A DNA stretch of 22,358 bases from Buttiauxella sp035271705 (GCF_035271705.1 NZ_DATERI010000048.1:1-22358); one strand, 5' to 3'; positions 1-8,130 are shown, numbered from the stretch's first letter. Notes: generated by a model from the letters alone, not told the origin. A program made the numbers and translations.

Positions 1-422
1 AAAACGGTCCGGCAGGAACATGCCTTTTCCGGATCGTAGAGCTGAGAGATGGTGCGGTTTTTGATAAAACCGTTCTCTTTCAGGCGGGTGTAGATCAGCT
101 CCGATAGCTCGCGGTTCTCGTCGCTGTGCGTCGAGTGGTAGTTATCGTAGCTGATGTCAAAGCCGGCAAAATCGGTCTGATGCTCCTGACTCATTTCGGT
201 GATCATCTGCTCAGGAGAAATCCCCAACTGCTGGGCTTTCAGCATGATCGGCGTGCCGTGGGCGTCGTCCGCGCAGATAAAGTTAACCTGATGGCCGCGC
301 ATTCGCTGGTAACGGACCCAGACATCAGCCTGGATATGCTCCAGCATGTGGCCGAGGTGGATTGAACCGTTTGCGTACGGCAGAGCGCACGTTACCAGAA
401 TTTTTTTCGCGACTTGAGTCAT
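1..422 (-). CDS. metG: Methionyl-tRNA synthetase, N-terminal part (cut by window edge)
   Basis: Charges tRNA-Met with methionine in the cytosol, so it is essential for translation. The minus strand from 422 reads MTQVAKKILVTCALPYANGS and continues to the window edge, giving the first 140 residues of a class I aminoacyl-tRNA synthetase. The HIGH-type ATP-binding motif is HLGH at residues 22-25. The sequence follows E. coli MetG almost residue for residue as I remember it. I chose the ATG at 422 by that homology; an in-frame ATG three codons upstream (431) sits closer to the AAGAAG ribosome-binding sequence and is possible. The KMSKS loop and the anticodon-binding domain lie outside the window. 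The gene diverges from mrp over about 130 bp, as in other enterobacteria. Confidence 0.96.
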   Translation of the reverse strand, partial: MTQVAKKILVTCALPYANGSIHLGHMLEHIQADVWVRYQRMRGHQVNFICADDAHGTPIMLKAQQLGISPEQMITEMSQEHQTDFAGFDISYDNYHSTHSDENRELSELIYTRLKENGFIKNRTISQLYDPEKACSCRTV

Positions 423-558
423 AGTGGGCATTACTTCTTTAACAGTAAAAAGGGTTTTTGATAGTAACAAAAGGGCCATTATTAAGTAAGCACAAACCAC
501 GGCCTTTCAGGTAAACTTGTTCAACTAAGGTCTTATTCACAAGAACAAAGGAGTCGGG

Positions 559-1668
559 ATGAGTTCTCAATCCCAGGCCAAATCACCGGAAGCCTTACGA
601 GCAATGGTTGCCGGGACGCTGGCTAATTTTCAGCATCCAACCCTGAAGCACAATCTGACCACGCTAAAAGCGCTGCACCACGTGGCATGGCTGGATGACA
701 CGCTGCACGTTGAACTGCAGATGCCGTTTGTCTGGACCAGCGCCTTCGAAACCCTGAAAGAGCAGTGCAGTTCCGATCTGCTGCGTATTACCGGGGCGAA
801 GGCGATTGACTGGAAGCTGACGCACACCATCGCCACGCTCAAACGCGTGAAAAATCAGCCGGGCATTAACGGCGTGAAGAATATTATTGCCATCAGCTCC
901 GGCAAGGGTGGGGTGGGGAAATCCTCTACCGCCGTAAACCTTGCGCTGGCGCTGGCCGCAGAAGGGGCCAAAGTCGGTATTCTGGATGCCGATATCTACG
1001 GTCCGTCGATTCCCAACATGCTGGGTGCGGAAAACCAACGTCCAACCTCCCCGGACGGCACCCACATGGCGCCAATCATGGCCTACGGTCTGGCGACTAA
1101 CTCCATCGGCTATCTGGTGACGGACGATAACGCGATGGTCTGGCGTGGCCCGATGGCCAGCAAGGCGCTGCTGCAGATGCTGCAGGAGACCATGTGGCCG
1201 GATCTCGATTACCTGGTGCTGGATATGCCGCCAGGCACGGGCGATATCCAGCTGACGCTGGCGCAAAATATCCCGGTGACGGGAGCGGTTGTGGTCACTA
1301 CGCCGCAGGATATCGCGCTGATCGACGCCAAAAAAGGCATCGTGATGTTTGAGAAAGTGGAGGTGCCGGTGCTCGGCGTGGTCGAGAACATGAGCGTGCA
1401 TATTTGCAGCAACTGCGGTCACCATGAGCCGATTTTTGGCACCGGTGGCGCAGAGAAACTGGCGGCGCAGTATCACACTCAGCTGCTGGGGCAGATGCCG
1501 CTGCATATCACGCTGCGTGAAGATCTCGACCGTGGCAAGCCGACCGTGGTGGGCCGTCCGGAGAGTGAATTTGCGGGAATGTACCGTCAACTGGCAGGGC
1601 GCGTGGCCGCGCAGCTGTACTGGCAGGGTGAAGTGATTCCAAGCGAGATCGCGTTCCGCGCAGTCTAA
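559..1668 (+). CDS. mrp: Iron-sulfur cluster carrier ATPase Mrp/ApbC
   Basis: A cytosolic P-loop ATPase of the Mrp/ApbC/Nbp35 family that binds and transfers Fe-S clusters to apo-proteins. Loss of ApbC in Salmonella is known to impair thiamine synthesis through Fe-S enzymes. The 369-residue length is normal for the family. Residues 1-100 form the MIP18-like N-terminal domain. The deviant Walker A motif GKGGVGKSS is at 115-123, a DxD-type Walker A' region (DADIYGPS) at 143-150, and DMPPGTGD at 222-229. The cluster-binding CxxC is C283-S-N-C286. The start is supported by GGAG at 550-553, five bases before the ATG. Transcribed divergently from metG; a REP-like palindrome follows the stop codon. 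Confidence 0.95.
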   Translation: MSSQSQAKSPEALRAMVAGTLANFQHPTLKHNLTTLKALHHVAWLDDTLHVELQMPFVWTSAFETLKEQCSSDLLRITGAKAIDWKLTHTIATLKRVKNQPGINGVKNIIAISSGKGGVGKSSTAVNLALALAAEGAKVGILDADIYGPSIPNMLGAENQRPTSPDGTHMAPIMAYGLATNSIGYLVTDDNAMVWRGPMASKALLQMLQETMWPDLDYLVLDMPPGTGDIQLTLAQNIPVTGAVVVTTPQDIALIDAKKGIVMFEKVEVPVLGVVENMSVHICSNCGHHEPIFGTGGAEKLAAQYHTQLLGQMPLHITLREDLDRGKPTVVGRPESEFAGMYRQLAGRVAAQLYWQGEVIPSEIAFRAV

Positions 1669-1677
1669 GCATTAGCC

Positions 1678-1712
1678 GTAGTGGGCCGGGGGCACTCGCT
1701 TACCCGGCCTGC
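1678..1712. repeat. REP-like palindromic element between convergent genes
   Basis: Inverted arms GGCCGGG (1684-1690) and CCCGGCC (1703-1709) surround a loop containing GCACTCGCTTA. Read on the minus strand this resembles the enterobacterial REP/BIME unit (pattern GGCCGGGTAAGCG...CCCGGC) common in Enterobacter and Klebsiella intergenic regions. It lies between the 3' ends of mrp and the GNAT gene, a typical REP position, where such elements can stabilise mRNA ends or limit read-through. The rest of the 90-bp gap shows nothing else I can name. Confidence 0.6.
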
Positions 1713-1758
1713 AACAGGCTGTTCCGTGGGCCTGCGCAAGTGCAGCGCCTGCGGGCAA

Positions 1759-2250
1759 TTACCGCAAAACGTAATGCATCAGGTAATACTCTCCGTCCGG
1801 AGAATCTCCCGTCGCCTCAATATGCCAGCCGTGTCGCTGGTAAAATGCCACCGCGCGTTCATTTCTGACCAGACACTTCAGCGAACCGGTGCTGGTGAAT
1901 GTTTCCTGCACATGTTTGAGCAACAGGCTGCCAGCGCCCGCGTGCTGATACTGCGGATCAACAAACAGATTGTGCAGAAAATTATCGTTGCTCCAGACCG
2001 ATGCAAACCCGAGGCGATGGCCGTCTTGCATCGCCACCCAGATTTGCTCGTCACGCGTTGCCGCGTCGAAATCCTCTAGCTGCCAGTCGCTGCTGTCCAG
2101 CCACGGCCAGGCTTCACGCCGGGCGTGTAAGTAGAGGGTGCGCAGGAAAGGGCGATCGCTTTCCTGCCAGGCCCGGACGATGAGGGGATCAGCGGTGATA
2201 GAAGATATCTCCGTTGTAGGCTTTACGGATTTTACCGTCGGCGTCACCAA
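1759..2250 (-). CDS. GNAT family N-acetyltransferase
   Basis: A GCN5-related acetyltransferase, expected to move an acetyl group from acetyl-CoA to an amine; the substrate cannot be told. The acetyl-CoA pyrophosphate-binding motif is Q102-H-A-G-A-G107, preceded by the typical strand NLFVDPQYQ and followed by the C-terminal NERAVAFYQRHGW signature (pattern N..A..FY...GF). The start is unclear. The only ordinary start codons upstream of the conserved domain (which begins around LIVRAW) are TTG at 2250 and GTG at 2247, both inside rcnB, giving about a 60-bp overlap with that gene's 3' end. The real start may be shorter and non-canonical, with translation coupled to rcnB. Same strand as rcnB and probably co-transcribed with it. 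The domain assignment is firm; the start and substrate are not. Confidence 0.8.
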   Translation of the reverse strand: MVTPTVKSVKPTTEISSITADPLIVRAWQESDRPFLRTLYLHARREAWPWLDSSDWQLEDFDAATRDEQIWVAMQDGHRLGFASVWSNDNFLHNLFVDPQYQHAGAGSLLLKHVQETFTSTGSLKCLVRNERAVAFYQRHGWHIEATGDSPDGEYYLMHYVLR

Positions 2251-2521
2251 TCAGAACGTAGTTCTCACCCATGTAAGTCCAGTGTGTACCCGCGTCAGGC
2301 GCAGGGAGGTTACGCAGCTGGTACTGTTTAATGGTGTATTCAGGCGTTTGATACTGAGCTGGTGCGGTGTCGCCAATTTTGAATTTGGTGAAATCGGCAA
2401 TGAACTCTTGTTCTTCGTATGCCTGGATACCAGAAGGGGCAGCGGCAGGCTGCGGCGCGGCGTATACGGCACCCGCCAGTGACATCAACACACCCAGAAG
2501 CAGCAATTTACTCTTAGCCAT
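2189..2521 (-). CDS. rcnB: Periplasmic nickel/cobalt homeostasis protein RcnB
   Basis: A small periplasmic protein that in E. coli modulates nickel and cobalt efflux alongside the RcnA exporter. The 110 residues start with a signal peptide (MAKSKLLLLGVLMSLAGAVYA, cleavage near residue 21 before APQP). The mature part carries YNIKQWQLRNLPAPDAGTHW-like and IFYHR-terminal sequences that match E. coli RcnB closely. The start has GGAG eight bases upstream on the minus strand. In E. coli rcnB follows rcnA, divergent from rcnR; neither rcnA nor rcnR is in this window, so here rcnB stands without its usual partners. The GNAT gene follows, overlapping its end. Confidence 0.9.
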   Translation of the reverse strand: MAKSKLLLLGVLMSLAGAVYAAPQPAAAPSGIQAYEEQEFIADFTKFKIGDTAPAQYQTPEYTIKQYQLRNLPAPDAGTHWTYMGENYVLIGDADGKIRKAYNGDIFYHR

Positions 2522-2790
2522 TTTTTCTCCAGTTAAACCGTTTTGCTGATACTTCAGCCCGCTGTGGCGTCACAGCGTGGCAAGCAGCCCATTTTAGGGG
2601 GCACAGTCCCACTTGTTTGAAAAAAAATGTAACAAATCTGAACAGCTTTGCCCACGAATTCTTAACCACGCCCCTGAATGACGTTTCACATCTCAATATT
2701 CAGAGAAAATAACGAATTAGAGGTGTGCGAATTTATGGGTAAGCTGGTCGGGGAAAATCGCAGTGGCAAAGGAAAAAGCGGAATAGCAAA

Positions 2791-2817
2791 ATTGTCCCCG
2801 CACCAGAGGGTGCGGGG
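2791..2817 (-). terminator. Terminator hairpin of the dat-ddc operon
   Basis: Perfect 9-bp arms CCCCGCACC (2796-2804) and GGTGCGGGG (2809-2817) flank a 4-base loop just past the ddc stop codon. On the minus strand the hairpin is followed by ACAATTTTG, a short U-rich tail. The 270 bp from here to rcnB (2522-2790) hold only the rcnB promoter region and no gene I can support. Confidence 0.75.
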
Positions 2818-2826
2818 AGCAAGGAC

Positions 2827-4293
2827 TTACTTCGCCAGAATCTCGTACGCGGTGCGTTCAACCAGCGACAGCAGGACTTTCACGTCGTCCAGCGTCACCG
2901 TTGGGTTCAGCAGCGTCAGTTTCAGGCAAGTCACGCCGTTGTGCTCGGTCACGCCGACGTTTGCACGGCCAGAGTCGAGCAGGGCGTCACCAATTTTCTG
3001 GTTCAGCAGTGCGATATCCGCGTCGTTCAGCGCCTGCTCAGGGCGGAAGCGGAACAGCACGCTCGCCAGCTGAGGCTGCATTACCAGCTCCAGCACCGCC
3101 TGATCTTTCACGTACGCGGCAACGTCCTGCGCCAGCGTTACACCGTGATCGATAATGGCCGCGTATTGCTCCTGACCCAGCGCTTCCAGGCTCATCCACA
3201 GCTTCAGCGCGTCGAAACGGCGCGTAGTCTGCAGTGATTTGGAGACCAGATTCGGCACGCCCGCTTCTTCGTCAAACTCAGAGTTCAGGTAGGCCGCCTG
3301 GTAGCGCATCAGCTCGTAATGGCGCGCTTCTTTCAGCAGGAATGCGCCGCAGCTGATGGTCTGGAAGAACTGCTTGTGGAAGTCCAGGGTGATGGAATCC
3401 ACCAGTTCGATACCGTCCAGGTAGTCGCGATACTTATCGGACATCAGCAGTGCGCCGCCCCAGGCTGCATCCACATGTACCCAAATCTGCTGCTCTGCGG
3501 CCATCTCTGCGATAGCGCGCAGCGGATCGATCGCACCCGCGTCGGTGGTCCCGGCGGTGGCGACGATCGCCAGAATCTGCTCACCGTTGGCAGTGCACTG
3601 GGCAATTTTCGCCGCCAGATCGTTCAGATCCATGCGTGAGCACTCGTCGGTTTTCACCTGAATGACCGACTGGTAGCCCAGACCGAGCAGCGCCATGTTC
3701 TTCTGCACGGAGAAGTGCGCGTTTTCAGAACAGAGTACGCGGATCTTACGCAGATCACCGATCAGACCATCCTGCTGGATGGAGTGGCCCTGACGCGCGA
3801 AGAACGCGTCACGTGCCAGCATCAGGCCCATCAGATTGCTCTGGGTGCCACCGCTGGTGAACACGCCCGCATCCCCGGCCTGATAACCCACGCGGGTACG
3901 CAGCCAGTCGATCAGCTTCATCTCAATGATGGTTGCTGACGGGCTTTGATCCCAGGAGTCCATGCTCTGGTTGGTGGCGTTGATCAGCACTTCCGCCGCC
4001 TGGCTCACGACCAGGCTCGGGCAGTGCAGGTGCGCCACACACTGCGGGTGGTGAACCGACAGGCTGTCTTTCAGGAAGTACTCGACCGCGCGGGCAATCG
4101 CCGCTTCGTTGCCGAGGCCTTTCTGACCGAAGTTCAGGGAGATATTCTCGCGCAGGTCGGCGACGGTTTTCCCCTGATACATCTCAGACTGCTGCAGCCA
4201 CTGCATCACCGCCTGAGAGCTTTGCTCGATGGCCTGCTGATAGGCCTCGATGCTTTGCGCCGACGACGACAGAATTGGGTTTGACTCAGACAT
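2827..4293 (-). CDS. ddc: L-2,4-diaminobutyrate decarboxylase
   Basis: A PLP-dependent group II decarboxylase that converts L-2,4-diaminobutyrate to 1,3-diaminopropane and CO2 in the cytosol. From the chosen start (MSESNPILSS...) the protein has 488 residues, usual for the family. Visible active-site features are H193 in SENAHFS (stacks on PLP), D275 in HVDAAWGG (binds the pyridine nitrogen) and the Schiff-base lysine K307 in DFHKQFF. I start it at the ATG at 4293 because AGGA stands about six bases before it; an in-frame extension to 4335 would run back into dat. It begins 16 bp after dat ends, so the two form one operon supplying and consuming diaminobutyrate. The hairpin at 2796-2817 ends the transcript. 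Confidence 0.93.
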   Translation of the reverse strand: MSESNPILSSSAQSIEAYQQAIEQSSQAVMQWLQQSEMYQGKTVADLRENISLNFGQKGLGNEAAIARAVEYFLKDSLSVHHPQCVAHLHCPSLVVSQAAEVLINATNQSMDSWDQSPSATIIEMKLIDWLRTRVGYQAGDAGVFTSGGTQSNLMGLMLARDAFFARQGHSIQQDGLIGDLRKIRVLCSENAHFSVQKNMALLGLGYQSVIQVKTDECSRMDLNDLAAKIAQCTANGEQILAIVATAGTTDAGAIDPLRAIAEMAAEQQIWVHVDAAWGGALLMSDKYRDYLDGIELVDSITLDFHKQFFQTISCGAFLLKEARHYELMRYQAAYLNSEFDEEAGVPNLVSKSLQTTRRFDALKLWMSLEALGQEQYAAIIDHGVTLAQDVAAYVKDQAVLELVMQPQLASVLFRFRPEQALNDADIALLNQKIGDALLDSGRANVGVTEHNGVTCLKLTLLNPTVTLDDVKVLLSLVERTAYEILAK

Positions 4294-4309
4294 CTTTTTC
4301 CTAACTCCG

Positions 4310-5686
4310 TTAGACCGGGCGAACGCCCGCAGCAAGCAGCGCCTGCTCGAATTTATCCAGGAAGACTTTCAGTTCCTGATCGCTAATCAGCAGGGATGGC
4401 AGCAGACGCAGAACCACGCCGTTACGACCACCGCGCTCCAGAATCAGGCCTGCTTCGAAGCATTTCTTCTGGATCAGGGCAGAGAGATCGCCGTCGCCTG
4501 GGAAGCAGCCCATGTGATCTGCCGCTTCGTTCGGTTTCACGATCTCGATGCCGATCATCAGGCCCAGGCCGCGAACGTGGCCGATCACCGGATAACGCTG
4601 TTGCAGCTCAACCAGCTGGCCTTTCAGCCATTCGCCCTGAGCGGCCACTTTGTCGGCGATGTTCTGATCTTTCAGAATTTTCAGCGTAGTCAGGCCGGTT
4701 GCCATCGCCAGCTGGTTGCCACGGAAGGTGCCGGTGTGATGACCTGGTGCCCAGGCATCGAACTGCTTTTTAATGCCGAGAACGGCCAGTGGCAGACCGC
4801 CGCCGACAGCTTTAGACATCACGATGATGTCTGGCTCGATACCTGCGTGTTCGAAGGCAAACTGCTTGCCGGTACGGCAGAAACCAGCCTGAACTTCGTC
4901 GAGGATCAGCAGAATGCCGTGCTCCTGAGTCACTTTACGAATGCGCTGCAGCCACTCAGCCGGAGCCGGGTTTACGCCGCCTTCGCCCTGAACCGCTTCC
5001 AGAATCACGGCCGCAGGTTTACGCACGCCGCTTTCGACGTCGTTGATCAGGTTATCAAAGTAGTAGGTCAGCGCTTTCACGCCCGCGTCACCGCCGATAC
5101 CCAGCGGGCAGCGGTACTGGTGCGGGTAAGGCATGAACTGCACTTCTGGCATCATGTTATCGACCGCTTCTTTCGGCGACAGGTTACCTGTCACAGAGAG
5201 CGCGCCGTGGGTCATCCCGTGATAGCCGCCGGAGAAGCTGATAATGCTGCTGCGACCGGTGACTTTTTTCGCCAGTTTCAGCGCGGCTTCTACCGCATCG
5301 GCACCGGATGGGCCGGTGAACTGCAGGCAATATTCTTTGCCCTGGCCTGGCAGCAGGGAGAGCAGATACTCAGAGAACTCGTCTTTCAACGGTGTTGTCA
5401 GATCGAGGGTATGTAACGGCAAGCCGCTGGTAATGACATTTTGGATGCTTTTCAGCACATCAGGATGGTTATGGCCAAGCGCGAGGGTGCCAGCGCCGGC
5501 AAGACAGTCAAGGTATTCTTTATTATCTGCATCGGTAATCCACACGCCATCTGCTTTAGCGATCGCTAAAGGCAGTTTGCGAGGATAACTCCTGACGTTC
5601 GATTCAAACTCGGCCTGACGGGCCAGATAGGTTTCGTTGCTTTTGCGGGCATCTGCGGTGTCAATACGGACTTTATCCGTCATCAT
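4310..5686 (-). CDS. dat: Diaminobutyrate--2-oxoglutarate aminotransferase
   Basis: A class III PLP aminotransferase that makes L-2,4-diaminobutyrate from aspartate 4-semialdehyde with glutamate as amino donor. It is the step before ddc in the 1,3-diaminopropane pathway first described in Acinetobacter. The 458 residues include the cofactor-binding SGADAVEAALKLA region (127-139), the conserved LDEVQ (D263, pyridine nitrogen contact) and the PLP lysine K292 in MSKAVGGG. GGGAG lies five bases before the first of two adjacent ATG codons (5686 and 5683), so either may be used. First gene of the operon, with a good promoter about 80 bp upstream. Confidence 0.93.
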   Translation of the reverse strand: MMTDKVRIDTADARKSNETYLARQAEFESNVRSYPRKLPLAIAKADGVWITDADNKEYLDCLAGAGTLALGHNHPDVLKSIQNVITSGLPLHTLDLTTPLKDEFSEYLLSLLPGQGKEYCLQFTGPSGADAVEAALKLAKKVTGRSSIISFSGGYHGMTHGALSVTGNLSPKEAVDNMMPEVQFMPYPHQYRCPLGIGGDAGVKALTYYFDNLINDVESGVRKPAAVILEAVQGEGGVNPAPAEWLQRIRKVTQEHGILLILDEVQAGFCRTGKQFAFEHAGIEPDIIVMSKAVGGGLPLAVLGIKKQFDAWAPGHHTGTFRGNQLAMATGLTTLKILKDQNIADKVAAQGEWLKGQLVELQQRYPVIGHVRGLGLMIGIEIVKPNEAADHMGCFPGDGDLSALIQKKCFEAGLILERGGRNGVVLRLLPSLLISDQELKVFLDKFEQALLAAGVRPV

Positions 5687-5769
5687 ATCACTCCCACAAC
5701 CGGGGCAGCCTTATGCGCCTCGATTGAATAAATAGTTAGTAAAGGATAGGGCGAGTAAAAAACGCGGCC

Positions 5770-5798
5770 AATATAGAGCCTTTTGGCGCGTGGCTCAA
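5770..5798 (-). promoter_or_regulatory. Sigma-70 promoter of the dat-ddc operon
   Basis: On the minus strand TTGAGC (complement of 5793-5798) and TATATT (complement of 5770-5775) are exactly 17 bases apart. This gives a transcription start near 5763 and a leader of about 77 nt before dat. No other pair in this gap is as good. Seen by eye; no expression evidence. Confidence 0.6.
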
Positions 5799-5915
5799 TG
5801 GTTAATTTGTTTACTGTTTTGTTACAAAAGAGGGGGGTTAAAGAGCGTTCAATAACCCGATGTTTTTGATAACAAAAATCTGCCGCTTCGACGCGAAAAG
5901 CCCTCACCCCGCGCA

Positions 5916-5945
5916 ATACAAAAAAGGCGGCACGTTAGCCGCCTT
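5916..5945 (-). terminator. Intrinsic terminator of the lipoprotein gene
   Basis: Stem AAGGCGGC (5924-5931) with complement GCCGCCTT (5938-5945). On the minus strand it is followed at once by TTTTTTGT, a textbook Rho-independent terminator that begins just after the stop of the gene at 5950-6411. Confidence 0.85.
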
Positions 5946-5949
5946 AACT

Positions 5950-6411
5950 TTACTTCTGCGTGAACTGCAATAAGCCATGATCGCGGCCATGGGTTTTATT
6001 CCATGACGCATCGGTAATACCGTCTTCATCAAGGGTGATGGAGAGTACGTAACCCGCGCCTTTAATCTCATAACTATTCGCATTAAAACGCTTTATCGTC
6101 GCCTGCTTACCGTTGATTTTGGCGGTGAAAAAGCCGTTGCTGACGCTGGCTTTGATCCCGTTGGCCGTGAACGAGGCTTCACGCAGCGGGTCATGCACTT
6201 TGGCGCTCTGACCGTGCTGCACGGCGTTGGCGGCATTCTCAAGCGCCTGTTTTTCGGCCACGGCGTTCATCGTCGTGGTACGGTTTTGCTCCGCTAAATA
6301 ACAGGTATCGCGGCTGACGCCTTGCGCTTCACACTTCGCCATACGCTCAGCCGGAGAGGAACAGGCCGAAAGCGCAGAGACAGCAATGGCGACCATCATT
6401 AATTTCTTCAT
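5950..6411 (-). CDS. Small lipoprotein of unknown function
   Basis: The 153-residue product starts with a clear lipoprotein signal peptide, MKKLMMVAIAVSALSAC. The lipobox is L14-S-A-C17, so Cys17 would be lipidated and the protein anchored in the envelope. Residue 18 is Ser, which favours the outer membrane under the Lol +2 rule. Two more cysteines (C27 and C37) occur in the first 40 residues. The body has an AVAEKQALENAANAV helix and then a beta-rich C-terminal half with repeated ING/NGI turns. I do not recognise a named family. It stands alone with its own terminator. The start ATG has a weak AGAGG upstream. Confidence 0.8.
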   Translation of the reverse strand: MKKLMMVAIAVSALSACSSPAERMAKCEAQGVSRDTCYLAEQNRTTTMNAVAEKQALENAANAVQHGQSAKVHDPLREASFTANGIKASVSNGFFTAKINGKQATIKRFNANSYEIKGAGYVLSITLDEDGITDASWNKTHGRDHGLLQFTQK

Positions 6412-6613
6412 TTAATAACCTCTAATACATTGGATACAATTTAAAGATGAGATGAGATCGCGACAGGAGAAATAATCTCTGTACATCGTCCCGAGCCAAA
6501 ATCCGGTCAGTATTAATAAAATATAAAGCACAGCAGAAATTATTATTATTTTTATCATGATGGCTATCATCAACAGGTACAAAATCACTCTTTAATAACG
6601 ATGAGCAGATTTA

Positions 6614-7558
6614 TCAGAAGCCAATTCCGATACCCGCGCCCATCGCGAAATCGTTGTTGGTGGAATCACTGACACCCGCTTTAATCACGGTTGCGTCGCC
6701 AGCATGGAATGATGCGCCCACGCTCAGCGCCTGCTCATTTTTGAATGTCCCTACGCCTGCGGAAAACATCACCTGCTGGCCCACCTGCACCTGAGGCATC
6801 GATGCAATGGCGATGGCAGATGCCGCCCCGCTGCGGGATTCTTTCTTGTTATCGTCCACTTCATCTTTCAGATTTTTGAACTGACTATTGCTGGCGGACT
6901 GCTGTTGAGCAAACGACTGTTTCGCGTCTTGCAAATCTTTCTCGACGCTCGCCGACTGCTGGGCAGCGGCACTCTGTAGATGGTTAATCTGCTGATTCAC
7001 ATCCTGCTTAGTCTGCTGAAGATCTTTATTCAGGCTGGCCGACTGCTGCGTGCTGGTGTTCTTTATCGTCGAAATCTGCTGATTCACATCCTGCTTAGTC
7101 TGCTGAAGATCTTTTTCAATATTGGTCGTTTGCTGTGTGGTGGTATTTGTTACCGTCGTAATCTGGTTAGTGATGTTCGTGTTTGTCTGCTGCAGTGCAT
7201 TATCGATGTCGATTTTCTGCTGAGTGACCGCATTATTCGTATTATCAATTTGCGTGTTTAAATCTGTTCGCGTCTGCTGTAAATCATAGTTGACCACCAG
7301 TACTGCATCTTTAGTGCTATTCAGATCGTCATCTACGCCACTGATACGCGTATTCAGTCCCTGAAAAGCCTGTTCGCTATCGACTTTATTTTGGGTAATC
7401 TGGTTCTGATGATCGTTGATAAGACCGATAGCCGCCTGGTGATCGGCTTCAACGGTATCACCCCACGCTTGAGAATAATCTATTGGTGCAGCAAATACGC
7501 TTCCGGCGCAGATGAGAGTCAACGCAAATACAGCGACAGGGGTTTTACGAGTAAGCAT
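6614..7558 (-). CDS. Short YadA-type trimeric autotransporter-like surface protein
   Basis: Read from the ATG at 7558 the protein has 314 residues: a signal peptide (MLTRKTPVAVFALTLICAGSVFA), a long Gln/Thr/Asn-rich coiled coil, and a C-terminal YadA anchor. The anchor (about residues 244-314) begins SAIAIASMPQVQVGQQV, has the FSAGVGTFKNEQALSVGASF strands and ends in the aromatic residue F, as anchors do. Such proteins trimerise into an outer-membrane barrel that presents a coiled-coil stalk. The stalk contains tandem repeats with the unit QQTKQDVNQQI. There is no obvious head domain, so adhesion is uncertain. A longer reading frame extends to 7681, but its extra 41 residues do not form a signal peptide, so I prefer the internal start although its ribosome-binding site is weak. 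Confidence 0.8.
   Translation of the reverse strand: MLTRKTPVAVFALTLICAGSVFAAPIDYSQAWGDTVEADHQAAIGLINDHQNQITQNKVDSEQAFQGLNTRISGVDDDLNSTKDAVLVVNYDLQQTRTDLNTQIDNTNNAVTQQKIDIDNALQQTNTNITNQITTVTNTTTQQTTNIEKDLQQTKQDVNQQISTIKNTSTQQSASLNKDLQQTKQDVNQQINHLQSAAAQQSASVEKDLQDAKQSFAQQQSASNSQFKNLKDEVDDNKKESRSGAASAIAIASMPQVQVGQQVMFSAGVGTFKNEQALSVGASFHAGDATVIKAGVSDSTNNDFAMGAGIGIGF
6988..7114 (-). repeat. 87-bp tandem repeat in the coiled-coil stalk
   Basis: The same 40-bp sequence (containing GCTGATTCACATCCTGCTTA) occurs at 6988-7027 and 7075-7114, exactly 87 bp apart. That equals 29 codons, so the coiled-coil register is shifted by a fixed unit. The codons between the copies are diverged but encode the same pattern (TQQSASxxKDLQ). 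Repeats of this kind let stalk length change by slippage or recombination. Confidence 0.8.
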
Positions 7559-7681
7559 TAATTTCACGATCTCAATCTCAACAATAAATGCATAATTCTT
7601 AGATATAACGCAGCTAAAAACCGACGCGAAAAATCGAGTCGAGTAGGTCTGCTCCAGAGGGTGTATTTTTTTGATGGTCAC

Positions 7682-8033
7682 AATCTTATTAACCGGGCTG
7701 AACTATCGTCTAACTGACGCGTGTGAACTTTGACGCAGATCACGTGCAATGCATATATCTAAGTTGCTGAAAGTAAACATTAATTTTGCATAAAGCGTTG
7801 TTTTTATTTGTATTGTTACCTTGGTTTGCGAGGTGGTAGTGCGAAGAGAAGCGGAGAGTTAAAAACATTAAATCTGAATAATCAAAGAGATTAAATGTAT
7901 ACACAGTAAATGAATGTTGAGGCTATTTTTTTAATATTTTTTCCCTGACGCACGACAGAAATCGGCTCGCGAAGGCTTGCCTGAGGCGATGGCTTGCTCT
8001 ACCCTGCTAAAATTACTGAACTGCTCAGTAAGT
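7682..8033. other. Chromosomal intergenic region up to the integration site
   Basis: About 350 bp of mostly AT-rich DNA with no supportable gene; the one short minus-strand frame overlaps the riboswitch and is chance. It holds the upstream region of the YadA-like gene and, at its right end, the native thiM promoter. Confidence 0.5.
8005..8013 (+). promoter_or_regulatory. Probable native thiM promoter (extended -10), now orphaned
   Basis: TGCTAAAAT fits an extended -10 element (TGn followed by TAAAAT) and would start transcription near 8020, about 14 nt before the aptamer. The -35 region is poor, as often with extended -10 promoters. The element now separates it from thiM by about 14 kb. It faces the integrase gene instead. 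Confidence 0.45.
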
Positions 8034-8107
8034 TGACTCGGGGTGCCCTTCTTTGTGAAGGCTGAGAAATACCCGTACCACCTGATCTGGATAATGCCAG
8101 CGTAGGG
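8034..8107 (+). other. attL: left copy of the TPP riboswitch aptamer core
   Basis: This 74-bp stretch matches 22279-22352 except at 8053-8054 (TT here, AC at right), which lie in the P3 hairpin loop. The last 53 bp (8055-8107) are identical and include CTGAGA, ACCTGATCTGGATAATGCC and AGCGTAGGG, the invariant TPP-binding segments. The 5' strand of helix P1 (GACT, 8035-8038) is present. Its partner AGTC, found in the right copy after GGGA, is replaced here by GGCCAAAA. The closing helix therefore cannot form in the usual way and this copy is probably not a normal switch. I read it as the left attachment site, with chromosome to its left and element from 8108. Confidence 0.85.
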
Positions 8108-8122
8108 GGCCAAAATTTGGCC
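8108..8122. repeat. Palindrome abutting the left attachment core
   Basis: GGCCAAA and TTTGGCC (8108-8114 and 8116-8122) are perfect inverted arms around a single A. They begin at the first base where the left copy departs from the right one. Possibly a binding site for integrase or a directionality factor, or part of a hairpin downstream of the disrupted aptamer. Confidence 0.5.
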
Positions 8123-8130
8123 TACTTATC

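Noticed and set aside
664..1590. 308-codon minus-strand frame opposite mrp
   Set aside because: Shadow of the confidently identified mrp; His/Arg-rich composition and no ribosome-binding site.
4250..5416. 388-codon plus-strand frame opposite dat
   Set aside because: Antisense shadow of dat, whose catalytic motifs are complete; no ribosome-binding site or family resemblance.
7720..7750. CRP-like site near TGTGAACTTTGACGCAGATC
   Set aside because: The half-sites are too far apart for the CRP consensus.
8034..8107. Two independent native TPP riboswitches (for example of thiM and thiC)
   Set aside because: The two copies are 72/74 identical even in variable stems, differ abruptly at the core edge, and the left copy lacks the P1 partner and any thiamine gene, so att-site duplication is the better explanation.
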